Of a stretch of DNA of 40,655 bases, positions 1 through 9,637 are shown one piece after another. Every line of letters begins with the position of its first letter. Position 1 is the first letter of the stretch. Made by a program: the position numbers and the translations under genes. This DNA is from Salinimicrobium sediminilitoris (GTDB lineage: Bacteria > Bacteroidota > Bacteroidia > Flavobacteriales > Flavobacteriaceae): NCBI RefSeq assembly GCF_020866905.1, contig NZ_JAIVCC010000012.1, forward strand, positions 1 to 40,655, written 5' to 3'. The notes beneath the pieces were generated by a model. The model searched no databases and had not been told where the DNA came from. It saw only the letters and a program-made list of their open reading frames with translations.

Positions 1-40
1 TGCTCATATACTAAAAATAAGCAGCTCCTCCTATTTATAC

Positions 41-75
41 AAAAAAAAGGCTGCCTTTTCAGACAGCCTCTTTTT
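41..75 (-). terminator. Rho-independent terminator of the M16 peptidase gene
   Basis: The inverted repeat 48-53/64-69 (AGGCTG...CAGCCT) lies just past the stop codon of the minus-strand M16 gene. Read on the minus strand it is followed by eight T (the A tract at 41-48). A T tract at 71-75 on the other side means it could also stop transcription on the plus strand. Confidence 0.8.
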
Positions 76-95
76 ATTCGGTAAGTTCAAATATG

Positions 96-2930
96 CTATT
101 CCATCTCTTCATTCAGAAGAATAGATTTCCCAAATCCCAGTTCCTCAAGGCGCTCTAATTGTGTCGCTGCATCTCCTACGATGAGGTAATACATCTTGTT
201 TGGGTTCACGTATTTTTGAGCAAGCGCTTTAATTTCCGGTACCGTAATATTTCTCACTGTTTCTTCCTGCTGCAGTGCATAATCCTTAGGCTTATTGAAA
301 TTGCTTATCTCTCGAAGCATTTGCAGTTTTGAGCCGAGGGTTTCAAATTTCCGCGCATTACTTTTAATCATAAAGCCTTTTGTTACCTCCAGATCCTGTT
401 CATTGAAATTTTCGGGATAATCTTCAAGAATTTCCTTTATTAGATCTACAGCTTCAAAAGTGATATTAGAACGCACTCCGCTTGAAATAAGGAAGGGACC
501 GGTAATGGTGCTGCCGTCAAACCCGGAACGAATTCCATAGGTATAACCTTTACCTTCTCTAAGTTCCTGGGTGAGCTGTGAGGCAAAACTTCCACCTCCA
601 AGCCTGTAGTTCATCACTGTAGCCGGGAAGAAATCCTCATCTGTTTCGGCTAAAGCAGGATAGCCAATATGTAAAACCGATTGCTTGGCCCCGGGAACAT
701 CATAAAAGTACACTTGGGATTCGGCCGGGGGAGTCACTTCAGCAAGATCTTCAAAAATGACATTTTTGACACTCCAATCTTCAGTAAGCTTTTCAACTTC
801 AGCAATGGCCGCCTCCTGGTCAATATCTCCAACAATCAGGAAGGAGGCGAGGTCTGGGGACAAATTGTTATTGTAATAATTCTTAAGATCCTCGAGTGAG
901 ATCTGGGCTACAGATTCTTCGGTTCCAAGGTTATTGTGAGATAAAATATGATCTTTTCCATAAATGAGTTTCTTAAATTCATCTGAAGCGATGTTATTTG
1001 GAGAAGCTTTTTCCTGTTGAATGCGGCTTATTACCTGTTGTTTAACCAAAGAGAACTCCTCTTCATCCCATCTTGGTTCAAGAAGTATTTCCCTAACAAG
1101 ATCCATGGTTTCGTCAAAATTCTTTGCCAGGGTGCTGCCGCTTATGATCATTTTTTCATCTGTAGCGTCTACACGAATATTTGCGCCTAAAAGTTCAATG
1201 GCTTCTTCGAGTTCCTGCGGAGTCCTGTTTTTGGTTCCTTTAGTAAGCAGGTTGGCCAAAAGGTTCGAAACTCCTATTTTGGAAGGATCTTCCAGTAACA
1301 TTCCTCCTTTGATCTCGAGCATGAATTGCACAAGAGGGACTTCAGAATTCGTGATCCCGTAGATTTCAAGGCCTTTTTCAAGTTTTTCCTCCCAAATTTC
1401 AGGAACTTTTACTTGAGGGGAATCCCCATAAGGAGGTTCCACGGTGCGGTCAAAACTGGAAGGGGTTCTTTGGTAAGTCACTTCCTCTTCAAGATCGAAT
1501 TCCTGCTCGGCTCCCATTACGATCTTCTCTTCTTCAACTTCAGCAGGTTTTGATCCCTCAAGGGCAAGCTCCACCTGTCCCTTCGGAACAAAGCTAGTGG
1601 CTACAAAAGGCTTATTCTGAATGTATTTTTTGTAGACCCTCATCACATCCTGCGGAGTAACTGCAAGGATGTATTCAATCTCCTTGTTAATCATATCGGG
1701 ATCATTGGCAAAAATCTCATATTGTGCCAGCTGGAAACCTTTTCCAAGCACGCTTGAAAGGCTATTGTAAAAGGAGGTTTCCTGTCCCGCTTTGATTCGC
1801 TTTAGATCTTTTTCTGAGATTCCTACCTTTTCAAACTTTCTGAAGGTTTCTTCAATTGCCGATTGTACCTTGTCAAGATCCGTCCCGTCATAAGCCCTTA
1901 CCTGTAACATGAATTGTCCTGCCAGTTCGGAGTTGTAGTTGTACATCCTAACATTGGGTGTCAATTTTTTATTTGCAACCAATTCTTTATAGAAAGGAGC
2001 ATTCTTACCTTCAGCAAGGTAATTTGCCAGTACATCCAGTGCATATGAATCTTTATCGTAAGAAGGGACCGAAGGCCAGGCCATGGTCAATTCGGGCAGC
2101 CTCGCAAAGTTATCTTCAAAATATAATTTCTTTGTCTGCTCAAGATTTGCAGGTCTTTTGTCAAGATCTTTCACCTCCGGACCTCTTTCAATTTCTCCAA
2201 AATACTTCTCAACCCATTCTTTTGCCTGGTCTGTATCAAAGTCTCCGGCAATGGTTAGTACCACGTTATTAGGTACGTACCAGCGGTTAAAGAATTCCTT
2301 TACATCTGCAAGCGTAGCATTTTGCAGGTCTTCAAGAGATCCTATCACCTGCCAGTTATAAGGATGACCTTGTGGATAAAGATTTTTATCGATCACATAC
2401 TGGGTGTGACCATAGGGCCGGTTATCGACAGCCTGTCTTTTCTCATTTTTCACTACCTGCTTTTCCTTGGCAAGTACAGGTTCTGTAACTGTATTTATGA
2501 AGTAACCAAGTTTATCGGCTTCTGCCCAGATCATTTTTTCAAGAGCGTCATTGGGAACCGTTTGAAAGTAATTTGTACGGTCACGACTGGTAGACCCGTT
2601 GGCCCCACTTCCCCCAATACGGGCGCTGAGTTTATCCAGACCACCTTTTCCAAGGTTTTCAGATTCCAGGAACAACAGGTGCTCAAAAAGGTGTGCAAAG
2701 CCTGTTCTTCCTTCCTTTTCGCGGGCAGAACCTACATGGCTGGTAAGAGCTACAGCAACTACAGGGTCAGATCGGTCTACATGAAAAATAACTTTTAACC
2801 CGTTATCGAGGGTGAAGGTTTCAAAGTCCACTTCAAAACCGGTAGCTTCAGCCGTTTGCTGTGCCAGGGCATTTCCGGTGAAAAGCGAAACCAGAAATGC
2901 AAGGAAATAAAATTTAAAAGATGTTCTCAT
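96..2930 (-). CDS. M16 family zinc metallopeptidase (two-half, pitrilysin/insulinase type)
   Basis: This 944-residue protein is predicted to degrade peptides in the periplasm. A signal peptide is visible (residues 1-23, ending ALAQ). The catalytic N-terminal half carries the inverted zinc motif HLFEH (H80, E83, H84) and a downstream glutamate in KNEKRQ (E163) that fits the third zinc ligand. The C-terminal half (from about residue 510) has no HxxEH but keeps the substrate-binding R/Y segment (LREGKGYTYGIR), as expected for the inactive half of an M16 enzyme. Length is normal for a fused two-half M16 protein. It is the last gene of a three-gene operon, 17 nt after the antiporter stop, and is followed by a terminator. 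Family assignment is firm; the natural substrate is unknown. Confidence 0.93.
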   Translation of the reverse strand: MRTSFKFYFLAFLVSLFTGNALAQQTAEATGFEVDFETFTLDNGLKVIFHVDRSDPVVAVALTSHVGSAREKEGRTGFAHLFEHLLFLESENLGKGGLDKLSARIGGSGANGSTSRDRTNYFQTVPNDALEKMIWAEADKLGYFINTVTEPVLAKEKQVVKNEKRQAVDNRPYGHTQYVIDKNLYPQGHPYNWQVIGSLEDLQNATLADVKEFFNRWYVPNNVVLTIAGDFDTDQAKEWVEKYFGEIERGPEVKDLDKRPANLEQTKKLYFEDNFARLPELTMAWPSVPSYDKDSYALDVLANYLAEGKNAPFYKELVANKKLTPNVRMYNYNSELAGQFMLQVRAYDGTDLDKVQSAIEETFRKFEKVGISEKDLKRIKAGQETSFYNSLSSVLGKGFQLAQYEIFANDPDMINKEIEYILAVTPQDVMRVYKKYIQNKPFVATSFVPKGQVELALEGSKPAEVEEEKIVMGAEQEFDLEEEVTYQRTPSSFDRTVEPPYGDSPQVKVPEIWEEKLEKGLEIYGITNSEVPLVQFMLEIKGGMLLEDPSKIGVSNLLANLLTKGTKNRTPQELEEAIELLGANIRVDATDEKMIISGSTLAKNFDETMDLVREILLEPRWDEEEFSLVKQQVISRIQQEKASPNNIASDEFKKLIYGKDHILSHNNLGTEESVAQISLEDLKNYYNNNLSPDLASFLIVGDIDQEAAIAEVEKLTEDWSVKNVIFEDLAEVTPPAESQVYFYDVPGAKQSVLHIGYPALAETDEDFFPATVMNYRLGGGSFASQLTQELREGKGYTYGIRSGFDGSTITGPFLISSGVRSNITFEAVDLIKEILEDYPENFNEQDLEVTKGFMIKSNARKFETLGSKLQMLREISNFNKPKDYALQQEETVRNITVPEIKALAQKYVNPNKMYYLIVGDAATQLERLEELGFGKSILLNEEME

Positions 2931-2947
2931 TCAGAATCTATTCAGAA

Positions 2948-3901
2948 TTAAATTATTAAATAGGTGACGTATGCGATATAGCAGGTAACAAAAACCGCGC
3001 CTTCCCACCGCTCCACTTTCCGGCCACGACCGGTGAAGACGAAGATAAAGAGCAATAGTCCTGTTAGGATATTAATCATAATATCGAAGAGAGAGTCGGG
3101 GTTGATGCCAAGAGGCACAATGGTTCCCGATATTCCCAGGATGAGGAAAATATTAAAGATGTTCGATCCAACTACGTTTCCTATCGCGATATCCACATTT
3201 TTCTTTCGCACTGCGATTATAGAAGTTGCCAGTTCGGGTAGGGAAGTTCCTATTGAAACTACCGTCAAACCAATAACCCTTTCAGAAAGACCGATTACTT
3301 CGGCTATACTAACGGCACTGGTCACAATTAGTCTTCCGCCAATTATTAGGCCTACTAATCCAAGGATAATAAAAAGCACAGCTTTCCCGGTGCTGTAATC
3401 CTTTGTCTCCATCTCTTCATCTGCGCCACCGCTTTTGGCAACAACTAGATTATAAACAAGAAAAATAAGGAAGAAAAGCAGGAGAATGATCCCGTCACTT
3501 CTGGATATAAAATTTTCGGCTGTACCGTCAAGTAAAACATCTGAAGCTACTACCAGCACACAAATAGCCGCAAGTAAGCTCAGCGGAATTTCGATCCAGG
3601 TAGTATTACTTTTTACGGTGAGGGGATAAATAAGGGCAGAAATACCAAGAATTCCCAGTACGTTGAAAATGTTACTTCCCAGTACATTTCCAAGGACCAT
3701 GTCTGTACTGCCAGTAGTGGCGGCAAAGACATTCACCACCAGCTCGGGAGCCGATGTTCCAAAGGCAACAATAGTTAAACCTATAACAATGCTGGGCACA
3801 CCCCATCGTGCAGCCAGACTTGAAGCAGCATCAACAAGAGCATTTGCTCCATATATAAGAGCGACAAACCCGCCCAGTAACAAAAGAATATTTACAAGCA
3901 T
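2948..3901 (-). CDS. CaCA-family calcium/sodium antiporter (YrbG-like)
   Basis: This 317-residue, highly hydrophobic inner-membrane protein has the two inverted alpha repeats of the Ca2+/cation antiporter superfamily: GTSAPE at 48-53 followed by GNVLGSN, and GTSLPEL at 218-224 followed by GNVVGSN. The acidic residues E53 and E223 correspond to the ion-binding glutamates of the family. A central hydrophilic loop (about 157-170) separates the two halves, giving the usual arrangement of about ten transmembrane segments. It most likely exchanges Na+ (or H+) for Ca2+. It begins 5 nt after the stop of the M14 peptidase gene and is followed 17 nt later by the M16 gene, so all three are probably co-transcribed. 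The ion actually moved cannot be read from sequence. Confidence 0.9.
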   Translation of the reverse strand: MLVNILLLLGGFVALIYGANALVDAASSLAARWGVPSIVIGLTIVAFGTSAPELVVNVFAATTGSTDMVLGNVLGSNIFNVLGILGISALIYPLTVKSNTTWIEIPLSLLAAICVLVVASDVLLDGTAENFISRSDGIILLLFFLIFLVYNLVVAKSGGADEEMETKDYSTGKAVLFIILGLVGLIIGGRLIVTSAVSIAEVIGLSERVIGLTVVSIGTSLPELATSIIAVRKKNVDIAIGNVVGSNIFNIFLILGISGTIVPLGINPDSLFDIMINILTGLLLFIFVFTGRGRKVERWEGAVFVTCYIAYVTYLII

Positions 3902-3906
3902 AATAA

Positions 3907-6402
3907 TTATTTAGTGGCGTAAGTTTTAATTTCACTATTGTCAACAAAGAATATGGAGTTTGCCATAAGGAGTTTACCATTCTGCCAAAATGCGCGGAAT
4001 AATGGATTATCTACCAGGTAAATAAAACTTCCCTCTCCCATTGGCTCTACTCCAAATGTGAGGGAGTTTTTAATTTTTTCCTTTGCATTATTACCAACAA
4101 ATCCAGCAACTATATTGGGAGAATCTTCAAGATATCCAACATTGTAGCCTTCGCTAAGTAAGCTGTAGCTATCATTACTAAGTTTGAGACTTAGATAATT
4201 GTCTTCATATCCAAAGGCCATGGGATGTGTTTTATCCATTTTGGTTTCAATAATACTGCCCGTAATAAGATCTTTAATTTCTTCTCTTTCTCGTTGAGCG
4301 TAAGGCACTAGATTCGGTTTTGAGATGGTGTCCTCTTCTTCTTTGTCGCTAAGCTTTAGATTAAAGTCCTCTTCTCCTGCAAATGTTTTTATGGCGCGAC
4401 CTATGGCGATCACTTTACCACCTCCACGAACCCAGGAAGTAAGACGATCCAGACCTTTTTCATCAAATAGAACGGAATAGTTACCCGAGGGTAAAACTAT
4501 TACATCCAGTTGTGAAAGATCAATATCACCAAAGTAACGGGTGTCGATGGAGGTAACAGGATAATTGAGGTCCTGTTCAAAAAAGTACCAAAGCTCCCCC
4601 TGATTAAGGGAAGAGGTGCCTTCTCCTCTTAAGAGACCAATTCGGGGTTTATTTATAACCTTCACCTGGGAGGAGCCAAGATCTGGTCCCGATGTTGAAA
4701 AACCTGTGGCAGCGGCGGTAAGCTCTCTTTCATATTTATTGGCCAAATCAACCAGTAGCTCATCAAAATTTTCAACCTTATTGTTATCGATCCTGTTTAT
4801 GATGAGGCTTCCGGGAGCAAAATTCTTCCCTGAATTTTCTAAAGCTGTTTCAGTAAATCTTACCCTGATTCCTTCTTTTAGAAGTGCAGTTAGAAACCTT
4901 GCATCTTTCATGCTATTCCATTCGGTGATGTAAGCTGTAGCTGTATTAGAAGCCTGGTTAATAATTTCGGCTTCATCTTTTGACGTAAGGGTTGGGACAG
5001 AGGAGCCGGTGGAAATGGCCTCTAATCCATACGCGTATGGGAGGCTCCAGGCGGTAATATCATAAGTTAGAGAATCTGAAAGTTTTGCTGAAGGTTCAAA
5101 AAGAACTTTCACCATTCTACCTTTAGGTTGCGCAGTACTTACGACCAGCGTGTTCTCGTCTGCCTTAATCCTGCTGTTTTTCTTTTTAAGAGGATCATAA
5201 CCTTTGATATTTCCCGGTTGTGCCATGGCATAGGAAATCTCGTGGCGATCCAGTAATTCCTTTAACAGGTCCAGCTTATCTTCATGTCCTGTAAGAACAT
5301 AATTGACAGCCCCTTTTTCTGGATTATTGTAGAATTTGGCAAATTCAGAATTCAGCCTGTCCACATTTTGAGCAGCAATTTCTACTGTTGAGAGCCCGGT
5401 AGTGTGGTGATGCTCAATTCTGTCCACCAGGTTAAGTTCATAACCATGATCTGTTTGAATGGCGAGGCCTGTATGTCCCGCTTGTTCATAGGTCATTCCA
5501 ATAGCACCCAAATACGTGGGATAAGTGTCGCCGTAGCTGGGGTAAAGAAGATCAAACCTCTCTTTCGTAAAATAAAGCCACCCTTGTTCATCGAAATAAT
5601 TTGCATGATTCTTTCCGATTTCGGTTTGGAATTCCCTTTGAAAAGGAGTGATCACTTCATGCAAAGGTTCTGCTGCGGGAGCGAAATAATAGGGATCATT
5701 CCTGCCCTGTTCATGAAAATCCACATGGATGTGTGGTAACCAATCGTTGTATATATCTAAACGCTGGCGGGTTTCTGCCTGTGTTGCCCATGCCCAGTCG
5801 CGGTTAAGGTCGAACAGGTAGTGGCTGGGTCTTCCACCCGGCCATGGCTCGTTATGTTCCACAGCCATAGGTTCGGTATTATTAGGAGTAGATTTCACCT
5901 GCTTATACCAGTTTACATAGCGATCCCTGCCATCGGGATTTACTGCTGGGTCCATGATGATTACCAGATCCTTAAGCCATTCCTGCTTTTGAGTAATAAG
6001 CTCATAAAGAGTTTTCATTGCAGCCTCTGTGCTGGAAGTTTCATTTCCATGCACGTTATAACTTAACCAAACAATGCCTTTTTCGGCAGGTGAAGCATCA
6101 GTATTTGTACTTATACCTGCATTTTGAAGATGATTTTTTCGAATCTCCTCCAGGTTTTGCAGGTTTTCTGCCGAAGAAATTACGGCATAGGTGAGGGGTC
6201 TTCCTTCATAGGTTTCCCCGTATTTCTGAAATTTTACAAGTGGAGAATTTTCAGCCACATGTTCAAAATATTCAACCACTTTATGGTGGCGGGTGAAGCT
6301 GGTACCAAGAGGATAACCTAAAAATTCTTCAGGGGATTGCTGAGCAAATGCAAACTGAAAACTTACTAAAAGTGCAGTAAGTAAGACCGGTAATTTTCTC
6401 AT
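3907..6402 (-). CDS. M14 family zinc carboxypeptidase with C-terminal GATase1-like domain
   Basis: The start chosen is the ATG at 6402, because a good signal peptide (RKLPVLLTALLVSFQFAFAQ) begins there; an upstream in-frame ATG at 6459 would put a hydrophilic extension before it and lies inside a likely promoter. The 831-residue product is predicted to be a periplasmic zinc exopeptidase. Zinc ligands are visible as H118-x-x-E121 (NVHGNE) and a histidine in HVDFHEQG (about 230); E306 in MTYEQAG fits the catalytic glutamate. From about residue 585 a second region resembles the class I glutamine amidotransferase fold often attached to M14 enzymes of this clade; I see no catalytic cysteine triad there. 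First gene of the M14-antiporter-M16 operon. Confidence 0.88.
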   Translation of the reverse strand: MRKLPVLLTALLVSFQFAFAQQSPEEFLGYPLGTSFTRHHKVVEYFEHVAENSPLVKFQKYGETYEGRPLTYAVISSAENLQNLEEIRKNHLQNAGISTNTDASPAEKGIVWLSYNVHGNETSSTEAAMKTLYELITQKQEWLKDLVIIMDPAVNPDGRDRYVNWYKQVKSTPNNTEPMAVEHNEPWPGGRPSHYLFDLNRDWAWATQAETRQRLDIYNDWLPHIHVDFHEQGRNDPYYFAPAAEPLHEVITPFQREFQTEIGKNHANYFDEQGWLYFTKERFDLLYPSYGDTYPTYLGAIGMTYEQAGHTGLAIQTDHGYELNLVDRIEHHHTTGLSTVEIAAQNVDRLNSEFAKFYNNPEKGAVNYVLTGHEDKLDLLKELLDRHEISYAMAQPGNIKGYDPLKKKNSRIKADENTLVVSTAQPKGRMVKVLFEPSAKLSDSLTYDITAWSLPYAYGLEAISTGSSVPTLTSKDEAEIINQASNTATAYITEWNSMKDARFLTALLKEGIRVRFTETALENSGKNFAPGSLIINRIDNNKVENFDELLVDLANKYERELTAAATGFSTSGPDLGSSQVKVINKPRIGLLRGEGTSSLNQGELWYFFEQDLNYPVTSIDTRYFGDIDLSQLDVIVLPSGNYSVLFDEKGLDRLTSWVRGGGKVIAIGRAIKTFAGEEDFNLKLSDKEEEDTISKPNLVPYAQREREEIKDLITGSIIETKMDKTHPMAFGYEDNYLSLKLSNDSYSLLSEGYNVGYLEDSPNIVAGFVGNNAKEKIKNSLTFGVEPMGEGSFIYLVDNPLFRAFWQNGKLLMANSIFFVDNSEIKTYATK

Positions 6403-6433
6403 AAGGGGAACTTTTCCATTTTGATTTAGGTCG

Positions 6434-6459
6434 TAAATATAAAACTTTATCTCTGTCAA
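6434..6459 (-). promoter_or_regulatory. Probable promoter of the M14-antiporter-M16 operon
   Basis: On the minus strand a TTGAC element (6455-6459) is followed by TATATTTA (6434-6441), one mismatch from the Bacteroidota -7 box TAnnTTTG, with spacing close to the usual 17-23 nt. It lies about 32 nt upstream of the M14 start codon and supports the 6402 start. Confidence 0.45.
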
Positions 6460-6497
6460 TATTTTTTTATTGATTTTACCACCACCACTCTTAATTG

Positions 6498-6505
6498 TAT
6501 ATTTG
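6498..6505 (+). promoter_or_regulatory. -7 promoter box of bshC
   Basis: TATATTTG matches the Bacteroidota consensus TAnnTTTG exactly, 15 nt before the bshC ATG. A TTG at 6470-6472 is a little far (25 nt) for a good -33 element. The predicted 5' untranslated region is only about ten bases. Confidence 0.5.
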
Positions 6506-6520
6506 CCAAAACTCCTTTCA

Positions 6521-8140
6521 ATGCAGAAACACTCTCTTTCGTATCGGGATACTAATTTTTTTACCCCCCTGGTGAACGACTATCTGGATCAAAAAGAGAA
6601 TGTACAGCAGTTTTATGGTCTTTTTCCCACTCTTGAAAACTTCGGAAAACAGATCCTTTCCAAAAAAGATAATTACGACAATAATGGCGGAAACGAAAAA
6701 CGTGCCGCTCTCGTAAAGATCCTGAAGGAGCAATACCAAAATCTTGAGCTTACGGAAGCTACTGCGGGAAATATTGAGCTATTAAATGATAGCACAACAT
6801 TTACTGTTACCACCGGCCACCAGCTAAACCTTTTTACGGGCCCACTGTATTTCCTTTACAAGATCGTCACTGCAATTAACCTTGCTGCCGACCTTAAAAA
6901 GGAATATCCCGATTATAATTTTGTGCCGGTTTACTGGATGGCAACCGAAGATCATGATTTTGAAGAGATCAGTTTTTTTCATCTTCACGGAAAGAAATTT
7001 CAGTGGAATCCTCCACAGACTAAAAAGTCGGGAGGACCGGTTGGAGAACTGCCTACTGAGGGTTTAAATGATGTCTTTGAGCTTTTTTCAGCTGAAATTG
7101 GTAACAGCAAAAATGCGCAACAGCTGAAGGAATGGTTCCAAAAAGCCTATTTAGAGCACGACAATCTTGCCGATGCAACCCGTTATCTTGCAAATGAACT
7201 TTTTAAAGAGCAGGGACTTGTGATCCTTGATGCTCATCAACCTGGTTTAAAGAAGTTCTATAGCCCATATATTGAGCAGGAGCTTTTTGAGCAGGTTTCT
7301 TTTAAAACCGCTCAGCAAAAAACTGAAGCTTTAGAAAAAGAAGGGTACGGGGTACAGGTAAATCCTAGAGAAATAAACCTTTTTTACCTGAAAGAAGGGC
7401 TGCGGGAGCGGATCATTGAAAAGGACGGAAAATTCTTCGTGCATGAACAGGAGATCACCTGGAGCAGGGAAGAACTTCAGGAGTTGATCAAAGAACATCC
7501 GGAAAGATTTAGTCCCAATGTGCTTTTACGTCCTTTATATGAAGAAGTGATCCTGCCCAACCTGTGTTACATTGGGGGAGGTGGCGAGCTGGCTTATTGG
7601 TTCCAGCTAAAAGAGCTGTTTGAAAAGACAGATGTTACTTTTCCCATTCTCTTACTTCGGAATTCTGCTTTGCTTCAAACAGAAAAGCAGGACCAAAAAA
7701 GGCAAAAACTGAACATCACTTTACCCGAACTTTTCCTGAAGTCACACGAATTGATCAACAGGAAAGTCCGCCAGATTTCTAACATTGATATCGACTTTTC
7801 CCTTCAAAAAGAGCATTTAGTGCAACAATTCCAGGGAATGTACGAGCTGGCAGAAAAGACAGATAAAACATTTATAAACGCGGTAAAAGCCCAGGAGGTA
7901 AAACAATTAAAAGGCCTTGACCACCTGGAAAAACGATTATTAAAAGCGCAGAAGAGAAAACTGGAAGATGAGGTTTCCCGAATCGCTGCCTTGCAGCAGG
8001 ATTTGTTCCCCGGGCAGGGGCTACAGGAACGACATCATAATTTCTCTGAGTTTTACCTGGAATACGGTGATACTCTTATACCAAATCTCCTGCAGTCTTT
8101 AAGGCCACTAGAATTAAAATTTGATATTCTTTCGTTATGA
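6521..8140 (+). CDS. bshC: Bacillithiol biosynthesis cysteine-adding enzyme BshC
   Basis: The 539-residue protein is predicted to catalyse the last step of bacillithiol synthesis, adding cysteine to glucosaminyl-malate in the cytoplasm. Family hallmarks are TGHQLNLFTGPLYF from about residue 98 and PVYWMATEDHDFEE at about 136-149 in the nucleotide-binding-like core, the segment LLRPLYEEVILPNLCYIGGG, and a charged, helical C-terminal part rich in Lys/Glu/Gln, matching the coiled coil of the known structure. The ATG at 6521 is preferred over an upstream in-frame start at 6470 because of the promoter box at 6498-6505 and the family N-terminus. The stop overlaps the start of the next gene (ATGA). 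bshA and bshB are not in this window. Confidence 0.93.
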   Translation: MQKHSLSYRDTNFFTPLVNDYLDQKENVQQFYGLFPTLENFGKQILSKKDNYDNNGGNEKRAALVKILKEQYQNLELTEATAGNIELLNDSTTFTVTTGHQLNLFTGPLYFLYKIVTAINLAADLKKEYPDYNFVPVYWMATEDHDFEEISFFHLHGKKFQWNPPQTKKSGGPVGELPTEGLNDVFELFSAEIGNSKNAQQLKEWFQKAYLEHDNLADATRYLANELFKEQGLVILDAHQPGLKKFYSPYIEQELFEQVSFKTAQQKTEALEKEGYGVQVNPREINLFYLKEGLRERIIEKDGKFFVHEQEITWSREELQELIKEHPERFSPNVLLRPLYEEVILPNLCYIGGGGELAYWFQLKELFEKTDVTFPILLLRNSALLQTEKQDQKRQKLNITLPELFLKSHELINRKVRQISNIDIDFSLQKEHLVQQFQGMYELAEKTDKTFINAVKAQEVKQLKGLDHLEKRLLKAQKRKLEDEVSRIAALQQDLFPGQGLQERHHNFSEFYLEYGDTLIPNLLQSLRPLELKFDILSL

Positions 8141-9522
8141 CGAAAATGCATAAAATAGACATCGACCTGGTTGAAATGACCCTCGATGTAATGAAATATA
8201 CGGTTGACCGTATCTCTAATGTCACGCCCGAACTGGGTGCTCCTAAAAGAGAGGAGGAGTTACTGGAAATGGTTGGGGAGACAATCACCCCTAAAGGAAT
8301 TGGAGGAGAAGTAGCTTTTAAAATGTTCAGGGATATTCTGGTGAAGGCTACAGTGCCTATCGATCACCCCCGCCACCTCGCTTTTGTGCCCGCAGCGCCT
8401 ACCAGGGCGGCCATCATGTTTGACCTTGTAACTTCGGCGTCAAGTATCCACGGTGCTTACTGGATGGAAGGTGCCGGCGGAATTTTCTGTGAAAATCAGG
8501 CAATGAAATGGCTGGTTTCCCTTACAGGGTTGCCAAAGGGATCTTTTGGAGTATTCACCAGTGGAGGTACGGCCGCAAATCTCTCGGGGATGGTGACAGC
8601 ACGGGAGGCCTGGAGAAAGAAAGATTCCGGGAATATTGGAGTTAAGGCTTTACTGCTCACCTCCAATGGTGCGCATTCGTCCATACAGGCTATGGCAAAA
8701 GTAATGGATGCCGATGTGGTGATGATCGACTGCCCAGATGAAAATCTGAGGGGAAATAGCTTACAATCGGCTATTGACGAGCTGGAAGAAAAGGACCGAA
8801 AAAGACTTTTTGCAGTGGTAGCTACCGGCGGGACTACAAATGCCGGGATCATAGATGAACTCGATTCAATCGCAGATGTTTGCGAAAAAGAAGATCTTTG
8901 GTTTCACGTAGATGCTGCATACGGTGGCGGCGCCCTTGCTGCACCTTCTGTACGTCATCTTTTTAATGGAATTGAAAGAGCAGACAGTATTACAATTGAT
9001 CCTCATAAATGGCTTTTTTCGCCCTATGACTGTGGTGCAGTGATATATAAGGATATGGAACTTGCAGCCGAAGCGCATTCTCAAAAAGGTTCTTACCTGG
9101 AGATATTTAAGGATGAAGGAGCCCAGGGATTCAACCCGGCAGATTACCAGATTCAGCTTACCAGAAGGATTCGTGGGATGCCTTTATGGTTCTCCCTGGC
9201 AATGCACGGAACAGACAAGTACACCAATGCCATAGAAAAGGGAATTAAGCTTGCTAAGATCGCTGCAAAGAAGATCGAAGAAGATGAGAACCTGGAACTG
9301 GTGCGGCCGGCAAGTCTTTCTGTTGTGCTTTTCCGAAGAAAAGGCTGGACCCCCGATGATTATCGAGATTGGACCTACCGCAACCACAAAAACGGAATTG
9401 CCCTGGTAACACCCACGAAATGGAAGGGAGAAGACGGTTATGAAACCATTTCCCGTTTCTGTTTCATCAATCCTGAAACTACCGAAAAAGATATCGATAT
9501 TATTCTGGAAACAATGAAATAA
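8137..9522 (+). CDS. PLP-dependent group II amino acid decarboxylase family protein
   Basis: This 461-residue fold-type I PLP enzyme has the phosphate-binding TSGGTAAN (141-148), the ring-stacking histidine in AHSS (H180), the aspartate of HVDAAYGGG (D259) that contacts the pyridine nitrogen, and the Schiff-base lysine in DPHKWLF (K291). These are the features of the glutamate/tyrosine/aromatic-amino-acid decarboxylase group. The substrate cannot be deduced. Its ATG overlaps the bshC stop codon in an ATGA arrangement, so translation is probably coupled to bshC; a second in-frame ATG nine bases later is an alternative start. No classical terminator follows; the gene runs into the repeat island at 9523-9898. 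Confidence 0.88.
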   Translation: MTKMHKIDIDLVEMTLDVMKYTVDRISNVTPELGAPKREEELLEMVGETITPKGIGGEVAFKMFRDILVKATVPIDHPRHLAFVPAAPTRAAIMFDLVTSASSIHGAYWMEGAGGIFCENQAMKWLVSLTGLPKGSFGVFTSGGTAANLSGMVTAREAWRKKDSGNIGVKALLLTSNGAHSSIQAMAKVMDADVVMIDCPDENLRGNSLQSAIDELEEKDRKRLFAVVATGGTTNAGIIDELDSIADVCEKEDLWFHVDAAYGGGALAAPSVRHLFNGIERADSITIDPHKWLFSPYDCGAVIYKDMELAAEAHSQKGSYLEIFKDEGAQGFNPADYQIQLTRRIRGMPLWFSLAMHGTDKYTNAIEKGIKLAKIAAKKIEEDENLELVRPASLSVVLFRRKGWTPDDYRDWTYRNHKNGIALVTPTKWKGEDGYETISRFCFINPETTEKDIDIILETMK

Positions 9523-9582
9523 ATTTGGATTTGAAGATTTGAGGATTGGTTGATTTGAAGATGAATTTCCTTTTTCAGGCTC

Positions 9583-9637
9583 TTTATTCTCTGCGGAAAT
9601 CTGCGTGATCTGCGGGAAAGGAAAGTTTGAGAATTCG
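9583..9637. repeat. 55-bp direct repeat, copy A (TCTGCG element)
   Basis: Perfect 55-bp direct repeat of 9736-9790, offset 153 bp. It contains three TCTGCG words (from 9590, 9600 and 9609) and ends in GAGAATTCG. It is followed by a related motif at 9669-9709 (TAGCGGCCTCTGCG ... GCTCTGCGAGAAA). Confidence 0.95.

Noticed and set aside
2322-2798. 158-codon open frame antisense to the M16 gene
   Set aside because: Lies entirely opposite a strongly supported peptidase gene; its product has no recognisable domain and is a shadow of that gene's codon pattern.
6403-6459. N-terminal extension of the M14 peptidase from an ATG at 6459
   Set aside because: Would place 19 hydrophilic residues before the signal peptide and overlaps a probable promoter.
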